Source: Schizochytrium sp. CCTCC M209059
Taxonomy: Eukaryota > Sar > Bigyra > Thraustochytrida > Thraustochytriidae
Direction of reading: 5' to 3'
NCBI GenBank assembly: GCA_000818945.1
Contig: KN805373.1
Coordinates: 906,596 to 916,804 of the forward strand
Length of the DNA stretch: 10,209 nucleotides
This document shows, in pieces, positions 1 through 5,574 of the stretch. How positions within the stretch are numbered: position 1 is the stretch's first letter; every line of letters starts with the position of its first letter. The position numbers and the translations under genes are program-made. Under the pieces are notes generated by a model. The model searched no databases, was not told where the DNA came from, and saw only the letters and a program-made list of their open reading frames with translations.

Positions 1-1
1 A

Positions 2-104
2 CTTGGCTTGGCTTGGCTTGGCTTGGCTTGGCTTGGCTTGGCTTGGCTTGGCTTGGCTTGGCTTGGCTTGGCTTGGCTTTGCTTGGCTTGGCTTGGCTTG
101 GCTT
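2..104. repeat. (GGCTT)n pentanucleotide microsatellite, about 20 copies
   Basis: The array is perfect with period 5 except for one substitution (G to T) at position 80. It begins within one base of the window edge, so it probably continues to the left. Because the unit length is not a multiple of three and contains no stop codon in any plus-strand frame, it creates an artificial open frame with a five-residue Ala-Trp-Leu-Gly-Leu cycle. I see no reason to treat that frame as a gene. A short GCTT run (112-121) follows it. Confidence 0.97.
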
Positions 105-410
105 AGGCTTTTCTTGCTTGCTTACTTTGCCTGGGTTTGGTTGTCGACCCGAACCACCTGGCTGGCTGGGCTGGCTGCCCACGCCGTGGCCAAGGGCCCA
201 CAGCTCCGGCCGCACCGCACACTTTCCCCGCAGTTTATCCGTCACTCTGCACGCGCCCGCACCCCCGCCGCACGTCCCACACTGCCCTCCTCGCGCCGCC
301 TGCGACACATCGTTCATTCACTCCATCCGGTTCCTGCCACCGCCGCCGCCGCCGCTGAAGCGAAATGCTCTGGCCTGCCTGCGATATACGGCCTCACCGC
401 CAGAACAGAA
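105..410. other. Non-coding stretch, no gene recognised
   Basis: This is GC-rich, C-biased sequence between the GGCTT and CTTT arrays. It holds a short CTGG run (about 161-177) and a CCG/CCT-rich run near 338-356. I found no tRNA-like cloverleaf, no rRNA motif and no frame whose translation looks like a folded protein; the frames are Pro/Arg/Ala-rich, as expected from GC-rich random sequence. It could be a promoter or 5' leader of a minus-strand gene outside the window, but nothing here proves that. Confidence 0.6.
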
Positions 411-412
411 TT

Positions 413-468
<56 letters not shown>
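411..468. repeat. (CTTT)n tetranucleotide microsatellite, 14.5 copies
   Basis: A perfect polypyrimidine array on the plus strand (polypurine GAAA on minus), 58 bp. It is also a mirror repeat, the sequence class able to form intramolecular triplex DNA. It interrupts GC-rich surroundings abruptly. Confidence 0.97.
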
Positions 469-730
469 AGTTCCATTTTCCCGCCGAAGAAGGCTTCGGC
501 GGCCCAGGACACTTGTCCCCGGCCCTCAAAATCGGCGCGCGGGGACTCCCGGCCGATCGGCCACTGGCGACCGGCGGCCGGGCCTGCGGGGCGCCGGGCC
601 AGGTGGGCGCTAGCGCTATATACAGTCCGGCCTGGCTGGCTGGCTAGGCTGGCAGGGGCGCCCTCCCCTCGCCTCAGTGGCCGCACGCAGCTCATCACGG
701 CCTAGCTGGCTGGCGGCCGGCTCGGCTGGT
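469..730. other. GC-rich non-coding stretch with an isolated TATATA-like site
   Basis: No gene is recognised. The one unusual site is a perfect 10-bp palindrome GCGCTAGCGC at 607-616 running straight into TATATA (617-622). This is an AT-rich core-promoter-like element in otherwise GC-rich sequence. No credible coding frame starts just downstream on either strand, so promoter function is only a possibility. Short CTGG repeats follow (about 631-645). Confidence 0.4.
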
Positions 731-753
731 CTCTCTCTCTCTCTCTCTCTCTC
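731..753. repeat. (CT)n dinucleotide microsatellite, 11.5 copies
   Basis: A perfect CT run followed by a GC alternation (CGTGCGCGCGC). It is pyrimidine-rich on plus, like the other arrays in the left 750 bases. Confidence 0.97.
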
Positions 754-1309
754 GTGCGCGCGCTCTCTTTGCTGCATGCGCGCAGACGCAATCGAGGAGA
801 CACGACGCAGCGCCGAGACGTGACTCGATTGCGGCGCCTGCCTGCTGGGCGCTCCCGCAGTCGTGGAGGCCGCGCGCATCGCCACCGTACAAGAGGCGCC
901 GCCAGCCCGCCCAACTTGAACAGGGCAATAGACAAGGCAGGCAGGACAAGACAAGAGGTGCAGCACAAACCAGCCGGCCAGCCGACACAGCGCCGCGGCG
1001 GAGGCGCGTGCAGGCGAGCCGACCGACTCGGATCCGGAGCGCACGCCCGGCGCAGAATAGAGCGAGACGCTTCGCGCGTGCCTCTCCCGCTCCGGCAGGC
1101 CTGTCCGTCCTGCGTACGCGGCTGTCACGACCGTCGGGCTTGCTTGCCAGCTCTCTGCTCCCTTCCAAATGGCCAGGTGTTCGCTCTCCCAAACCCTGGG
1201 CGCACGCGAAGGGCCTGAGGATCGCGCGGAGAACTACGGAGGCAACGCCGGCCCCGACCATGGCGACCTTGCGGCGAACTCGGGACCTCGGACGCACGCG
1301 CGCAAGCCA
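754..1309. other. Non-coding stretch, no gene recognised
   Basis: GC-rich sequence with few simple repeats. Open frames exist on both strands, but they overlap one another, are dominated by Arg/Ala/Pro/Ser, and have no recognisable domain. I saw no RNA gene. The strand bias of simple repeats changes in the right part of this stretch (about 1170-1300): pyrimidine-rich on plus before it, purine-rich on plus after it. Confidence 0.55.
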
Positions 1310-1472
1310 AAGCAAGCAAGCGAGCACGCTCGTGCGTACGGCCCGGCAGGCGGAGCTCAGCTTCGGCCAGCCGTGACGCGAGCGAGCTCAAGACGCGCGG
1401 GGACCTGATACGGCACAGAATGCGCGAGCAAGCAAGCGAGGAAGGCAAGCAAGCAAGCAAGGAAGGCAAGCG
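1310..1472. repeat. Imperfect (AAGC)n and GGAAGGCAAGC clusters
   Basis: AAGC runs occur at 1310-1325 and again at about 1426-1472. In the second cluster AAGC blocks alternate with GAAGG, giving two copies of a GGAAGGCAAGC-like unit. Between the clusters (1326-1425) is ordinary GC-rich sequence without a gene. AAGC is the reverse complement of the GCTT unit seen elsewhere in the window, here in purine-rich orientation on plus. Confidence 0.85.
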
Positions 1473-1554
1473 GCAGCGACAGATGCGAGCGAACAGACCA
1501 GGCGAGCGGCGGGCCATGAACAACGCGTTTCCCGGAACGAGGATGCGGGGCCAT

Positions 1555-1576
1555 GGAGGGAGGGAGGGAGGGGAGG
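1555..1576 (+). repeat. (GGGA)n array matching the G-quadruplex pattern
   Basis: Four runs of at least three G (1558-1560, 1562-1564, 1566-1568, 1570-1573) are separated by single A residues, which fits the canonical G-quadruplex pattern with very short loops. It lies about 860 bases upstream of gene 1 and on its coding strand. The repeat is directly visible; folding in vivo is inference. Confidence 0.85.
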
Positions 1577-1904
1577 AAAGGAGAGGCATCCCGTGACGGC
1601 GACTGGCGGGTAGGCAGCCAAGCGAAAGGCAGCAACTGCTTGCTTCGGATCCGCGTGGCGCTCGCCCCCCGCCATCGCCAGTCCTGACGAGGGGAAAGGA
1701 GGAGCAAGATGGAGCGTGCTTCCAGGAATTTCGCCCACCGAGAAGGAAGACGCAAAGGGAAAATTAAAATATGGACGAAGAAAGGAAATGAATGACCAAG
1801 GAACACGGTGTTCTCAGGCTGCCTGCAGCTGCCTCCGGCCGGCCAGCTGCTTGTGCACAGTGCAAGCGTGCGGGACCCTGGGTCTACGCTGGGCTTGCTC
1901 GCTC
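1577..1904. other. Non-coding stretch, no gene recognised
   Basis: Mixed GC-rich sequence upstream of gene 1. It includes an A-rich island at about 1752-1800 with tracts such as GGGAAAATTAAAATATGG. I see no coding frame with protein-like composition, no tRNA and no clear promoter. Confidence 0.5.
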
Positions 1905-1940
1905 GGCAGGGCAGGGTAGGGCAGGCAGGCAGGCAGGCAG
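1905..1940. repeat. (GCAG)n / (GGCA)n tetranucleotide microsatellite
   Basis: Five perfect GCAG copies (1921-1940) follow imperfect GGCAGGGCAGGGTAGG units (1905-1920). It is purine-rich on the plus strand, like neighbouring arrays upstream of gene 1. Confidence 0.93.
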
Positions 1941-2127
1941 CCGCAGACGGACGTGCAGCAAGCAGGCCGGGGCCGCTGGTCTGTCTGCAGCTGGCTGCTT
2001 GCGCCTCTGCAGAGCGGGGAGCAACCGGTTTCTGCTGGTGGAAGCTGTGGGGCAGAGAGGCGTGGCGCGCGCAGCCGAGTCTGGTCGCACGCATGTATAG
2101 ATAGTAAGTAAAGCAAACTTGGAAGGC
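1941..2127. other. Non-coding stretch with a small AT-rich island
   Basis: No gene is recognised. The run TGTATAGATAGTAAGTAAAGC around 2093-2113 is AT-rich against a GC-rich background and could be a core-promoter element or leader. Its distance to the gene 1 start (more than 300 bases) makes it a weaker candidate than the site at 2379-2434. Confidence 0.4.
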
Positions 2128-2172
2128 AAAGAGAGAGAGAAAAGAAAAGAAAGGAAAGGAAAGGAAAGGAAG
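2128..2172 (+). repeat. Polypurine tract: (GA)n then (AAAGG)n
   Basis: An uninterrupted 45-base purine run on plus: a GA dinucleotide block, AAAAG units, then about five AAAGG pentamers. It is followed by further purine-rich sequence up to about 2230. Triplex-capable composition; no coding role is seen. Confidence 0.95.
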
Positions 2173-2378
2173 TGTGTCGGCGAGAGAGAGGCAGGGAGGA
2201 GACAGATGGAAGGAAGGTTGGGCAAGGGGGCAGCGCCGGAGTCCTCAGCTCGGCCCGCGCATCTGGACGCAGACGCCCGAGCGGAGGCCAGCAAACCCTG
2301 AACGTGGCCGACGTCCGCGTCCGCCACGCGACCGACCCATCGCTGGCGGCCTATCTGCTCCCCGAGAGCAGCAGCCAG
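2173..2378. other. Upstream non-coding region of gene 1
   Basis: Purine-rich at first (to about 2230), then GC-rich mixed sequence. Short open frames here have no protein-like features. This is the likely proximal promoter region of gene 1, inferred from position only. Confidence 0.45.
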
Positions 2379-2434
2379 CTATAGCTTAAAGATAAATACG
2401 AGACGACAACAACAAACAAATAAAGCCCAGCACC
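2379..2434 (+). promoter_or_regulatory. Candidate core promoter and 5' leader of gene 1
   Basis: The sequence turns AT-rich just before the gene: CTATAG at 2379-2384, TTAAAGATAAATAC after it, then an A-rich unstructured leader ACAACAACAAACAAATAAAG leading into CACCATGG. A-rich leaders without G/C structure are typical of well-translated eukaryotic mRNAs. The TATA-like site is about 50 bases from the start codon, which would give a very short 5' UTR. The transcription start is not determined by sequence, so this is a candidate only. Confidence 0.4.
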
Positions 2435-5086
2435 ATGGCCAACATGCCGCGCCATGTGCTCCTGGCGCTGCTCTTCGTGGCCCTGCTCGCCGTCTCGATG
2501 CCATTCGCCAGAGCATTCGAGTACCCCTCGGAGGACGAGCTTCTGTTCGAAGACGAAACGTTCGAGGAGGACGAGGAGACTGTCGATGGTTCCACTTGCG
2601 AGGGACTCCCCATCGACGTCGTGGCTGCCCTCGACAATTCGGGCTCCATCAACGAAGATGAGCTCCAAAAGCAAAAGGATATCATCCTCAAGCTTGTCGA
2701 AGGTCTCGACACCTCCACCACCGAGTTCAAGGCCTTCACATGGAACACGAGGAGGGACAAAATCATCAGCGGCTTTAACAGACTCGAACAGAAGATGAAC
2801 GACAAGTTCACCCTCAATGAGGAGGGCGACACCAACTCGCCCTTTGCTTTCTCGCATGGTGAGGACCTGCTCACCAAGATGCGCCAGGTTGACCCCAGCG
2901 CCTTCATCTTCTTCTCGGACTCGTACCCTAATCTCGAGAACGCGAACCGCAGGTTCGGCCGACAAATTTGTCCGGACATCACCCAGAACAACGAAGTCAA
3001 CGAAGAAACGCTGACCAATTGCACACGCGACCTGGCCAGGGAACTCCTCAAGAACAACTTCAACGTGTACTATGTCGCACTCAGCGCCGCGCATCGCGAC
3101 ATGTTCAAGGGCATTGGCCGCGTCAAGCTCATTCGCACCTGGAAGCTCGAGACACCTGCTGCCATTGCTCAGGCAATCATCGATGATCTTTGTGTCGCGC
3201 CTCCCGAGGAACCCGGGTGCGTCCTGGAAGAGACGAAGCTCACCTTTCGAAAGCCCTGGAATCTGCTCAACGGTGGCGAACCCAACTTTTTGCGCCTGGA
3301 AACACCCGAAGAGTGTGCCGAGGCTTGCGACGCCAATGCTGGATGCAAGTACTGGACGCATACCTTCAACAGGAGGTTGGGCAACCAGTGCTATCTCTTA
3401 AAAAAGTACAAAAGGATCCGCGGCTCTATGAGGTGGACCTCCGGTGGCGAGCTCGGAGAAAACTGTCCCCCGACCCCGAACCCTACTTTCGAGCCCACCG
3501 GTTTTCCCATCGTCTACCGCCCCGATTGCTACCTTGACGACTCAAAGTATCCTCTTGGCAGGGCTTTCGAATCTTTGGTTGACGATCCCGATGCCAACAC
3601 TGTGGAAGGTTGCCACTCTACATGCGTCGAGAACCCGACCTGCCAGTACTGGACCTTTCGCGATGACAGACCCAACTCGTCCAACAATGCCGAGGCGGTG
3701 TGCTACCTTTTTGATGCCGAGTACACCCTGCGAAATGCGTCTGCGCGCTTTACCTCTGGGCCCCGCGTGTGCATGGAGAGTCCAACTCCTGAGCCCACGC
3801 CTGCGCCATTTGAGCCAGAGGAAGAGACGCCTGAGCCGACAACTCCTGAGCCGACAACTCCTGCGCCGACAACTCCTGAGCCGACAACTCCTGCGCCCAC
3901 GCCCGCGCCCACGCCCGCGCCAACTCCTGAGCCCACACTTGTGCCGACCCAGGCTCCTACGGATCTCGGACGATGCTTGACCAAGCTCGCTGTGGCGATC
4001 GACGTGTCGACTTCGATCCGTCGCAGAGATGCCGACGAAGGAAATCGCCCTGAGAATCAGTGGAAACGCCAGACTGACATGGTCAAGCACCTTATCGAGA
4101 ACTGGTACTTTGGCTTTGAGGATGCCTCAATGTTCATGTGGACCTTTTCTGGCTACTTGGCGGAGTACGTCGGCATTGACGACACGGACATTGCGACGAG
4201 CCAGAGTGCTCTCCTCGAGACCATTGCCGCGGTCGACGAAGACTTTGACAGCGGCAAAGGCGCACCAACCTCGCTCGCCTTTACGGACATGCGCTTCTTC
4301 TTCAAGCTCGAGGGCGAGACCCTGCCTCCCTGGAACGATGTTCCGGGCGCCAAGGAATTGCTGAAGTCGTATGGCATTTCAAGCACTGCAGACCGCCCGG
4401 ATCCTGAGACCGAGCCGACCAAGTTTTCTACGCCCCTTGGCTCTGATCTCCTCGAGTTGGACGAGTCGCCGTATCTGCTCATGATTGGCGACGGCAAGCC
4501 GATTCACAAGGAGTTTACTCCGATGCACTTCAGGAAGCGCAACCCTGTCGACACGCACTTTGCGTGCGAGGCTGCCAACGCCTGGAAGGATCGGGGTGGC
4601 AAGATTCTCTGCTACGATTCATCGAACTTCAACGATGACTTTGACCGGGAGCGCGGCGACACTGCTGACACCCCTTTTCCACTCTGGGGAGGCGGCGGCC
4701 AAGATATCAGTGAGAACTTTGACTGCGATGGTATTTGCGACCAGATTTGGAGTGACGAGCAGATCTCCATCGATATGGGTCTCGAGAAGGACGACACCTA
4801 CGAACAGGAAGATGGTCGTGCCCTTGCGGTCGCCATCCTTGTGCGCAACTACATGTGCCCTCCTGGCCCGCTTGAGGCTTTACCGAACCCTTGCTTTGGC
4901 AAGGGTCGATCGGCTTGCGGTAAGGTCACTCGCACGGCGATGGGCGAAGAATGCGACATTACGGACGCCCCTGCCTCGGACAACACATGCGCAGCAATTT
5001 GCAGGTATGACGAGGACAGCGAGACCTGCTACGTCGACTCCATGTACGCACCTCTCTACGTGGACACAACCGTTGTTCCATATTAA
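2435..5086 (+). CDS. Secreted vWA-PAN-PAN-vWA domain protein (883 aa), adhesin-like
   Basis: Probable secreted or cell-surface adhesion/matrix protein. Residues 1-27 form a signal peptide (basic start, Leu/Val/Ala core, cleavage likely after Ala-Arg-Ala), followed by an acidic stretch (33-49). The first von Willebrand A domain (about 60-253) has a metal-binding MIDAS motif D67-N-S-G-S71, a candidate Thr133 and Asp162. Two PAN/Apple-like modules follow with matching cysteine spacing: C262, C294, C298, C304, C319, C344 and C365, C393, C397, C403, C423, C446. Residues 449-509 are a Pro/Thr/Glu/Ala linker. The second vWA domain (about 515-805) has D523-V-S-T-S527, Thr612 and Asp686, with an insertion of about 50 residues before the Asp686 strand. 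The tail (806-883) is Cys-rich. There is no second membrane segment or GPI-like hydrophobic end, so release or wall association is likely. N-glycosylation sequons lie at N195, N414 and N434. The first ATG is in strong Kozak context (CACCATGG); a second ATG at codon 4 is the only nearby alternative. No intron is needed. Ligand and pathway are unknown. Confidence 0.9.
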   Translation: MANMPRHVLLALLFVALLAVSMPFARAFEYPSEDELLFEDETFEEDEETVDGSTCEGLPIDVVAALDNSGSINEDELQKQKDIILKLVEGLDTSTTEFKAFTWNTRRDKIISGFNRLEQKMNDKFTLNEEGDTNSPFAFSHGEDLLTKMRQVDPSAFIFFSDSYPNLENANRRFGRQICPDITQNNEVNEETLTNCTRDLARELLKNNFNVYYVALSAAHRDMFKGIGRVKLIRTWKLETPAAIAQAIIDDLCVAPPEEPGCVLEETKLTFRKPWNLLNGGEPNFLRLETPEECAEACDANAGCKYWTHTFNRRLGNQCYLLKKYKRIRGSMRWTSGGELGENCPPTPNPTFEPTGFPIVYRPDCYLDDSKYPLGRAFESLVDDPDANTVEGCHSTCVENPTCQYWTFRDDRPNSSNNAEAVCYLFDAEYTLRNASARFTSGPRVCMESPTPEPTPAPFEPEEETPEPTTPEPTTPAPTTPEPTTPAPTPAPTPAPTPEPTLVPTQAPTDLGRCLTKLAVAIDVSTSIRRRDADEGNRPENQWKRQTDMVKHLIENWYFGFEDASMFMWTFSGYLAEYVGIDDTDIATSQSALLETIAAVDEDFDSGKGAPTSLAFTDMRFFFKLEGETLPPWNDVPGAKELLKSYGISSTADRPDPETEPTKFSTPLGSDLLELDESPYLLMIGDGKPIHKEFTPMHFRKRNPVDTHFACEAANAWKDRGGKILCYDSSNFNDDFDRERGDTADTPFPLWGGGGQDISENFDCDGICDQIWSDEQISIDMGLEKDDTYEQEDGRALAVAILVRNYMCPPGPLEALPNPCFGKGRSACGKVTRTAMGEECDITDAPASDNTCAAICRYDEDSETCYVDSMYAPLYVDTTVVPY
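3836..3931 (+). repeat. 15-bp/12-bp coding minisatellite (Pro-Thr linker of gene 1)
   Basis: Four 15-bp units (3836-3850, 3851-3865, 3866-3880, 3881-3895) alternate between versions ending CTGAG and CTGCG, encoding PTTPE and PTTPA in turn. Three 12-bp units (3896-3907, 3908-3919, 3920-3931) follow, encoding PTPA, PTPA and PTPE. The unit lengths keep the reading frame, so copy-number change would only lengthen or shorten the linker. The Thr residues are likely O-glycosylated in a secreted protein (inference). Confidence 0.93.
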
Positions 5087-5574
5087 GAATTATCCGGAAT
5101 CATTTGCTCTAAGTAATCTTTTCTTTTACTCTTTTTGAAACTTCATCTGCATTCACTGCTTACGGTACTTACGTAATTTTACGCAAAAGCACAGCAAAAA
5201 AGGACATTTGCTCATGGAGAGTATTCTACGTACCTCAACCTTGTAGTAGAGGTCCTACCTCGGCGATCGTAAATGCTTGATTCAAGAAAAAGTAATCAAC
5301 CAAGCAACCAAGCAACCAAGCAACCAAGCAACCATTCCCCCCCGTAAATCTTCTTGTCCCAGTGCGTATGACATGACACCATTTGAAAAAAAAGTGGGGA
5401 TGAGGGGGTAGAAAGGGGGTTGATGGCTTTGCAGGAAAATTCTTCCATAACAAGAAGAAGCCTGGTCATCCATTTGAAGAGAACGCCCGAGGTTGAAACG
5501 AATGATCTTCACTTTTTCTTTCATGGGTTAGGGTGATATGCCTGAATTCAAAGGCAAGTGGGCACGTGCAGTGA
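5087..5574. other. Convergent intergenic region (3' ends of both genes)
   Basis: This AT-richer 488-base spacer must contain the 3' UTRs and polyadenylation sites of two genes that point at each other. I see no AATAAA in the sense direction soon after either stop codon. T-rich tracts follow gene 1 (about 5117-5140). A C7 run (5337-5343), an A8 run (about 5385-5392) and several G runs (5395-5420) lie in the middle. A small hairpin TGCCT...AGGCA (5539-5543 with 5552-5556) and the palindrome GCACGTGC (5562-5569) sit just beyond the gene 2 stop codon. No coding sequence or RNA gene is recognised. Confidence 0.7.
5297..5334. repeat. 8-bp tandem repeat (CAACCAAG) x 4.75
   Basis: Four perfect units (5297-5304, 5305-5312, 5313-5320, 5321-5328) plus a partial CAACCA (5329-5334). 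It is the only tandem array in the spacer between the two genes. The unit reads as a fusion of CAAC and CAAG tetramers, a compound form of the AAGC-type repeats found elsewhere in the window. Confidence 0.95.

Noticed and set aside
13..705. Plus-strand open frame of 230 codons through the left arrays
   Set aside because: It is held open by GGCTT and CTTT repeats (Ala-Trp-Leu-Gly and Phe-Leu-Ser cycles), and the rest is Arg/Pro/Ala-rich with no domain. It has no ATG at its stated beginning.
695..1327. Minus-strand open frame of 210 codons
   Set aside because: Arg/Ala-rich translation of GC-rich DNA with an Arg-Glu cycle from the CT array; overlapped by several equally long frames on both strands.
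1357..2094. Minus-strand open frame of 245 codons
   Set aside because: Low-complexity Leu-Ala-Cys-Leu cycles come from AAGC repeats; no signal, domain or plausible composition. It could only be rescued by transcript evidence.
2419..2424. AATAAA hexamer just before gene 1
   Set aside because: It lies in the A-rich leader 11 bases before the start codon; it is better explained as unstructured 5' UTR than as the polyadenylation signal of an upstream gene, since no upstream plus-strand gene is visible.
5395..5425. G-run cluster in the convergent spacer as a G-quadruplex
   Set aside because: Only three long G runs are present (GGGG, GGGGG, GGGGG) plus a GG, so the standard four-run pattern is not met.
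5235..5453. Small minus-strand frame in the convergent spacer with a Leu-Val-Ala-Trp-Leu-Gly-Cys cycle
   Set aside because: The hydrophobic stretch is simply the 8-bp tandem repeat translated; not a membrane protein.
5525..5533. GGGTTAGGG, telomere-like
   Set aside because: Only one and a half TTAGGG units; this short a match is expected by chance and does not indicate an interstitial telomere.
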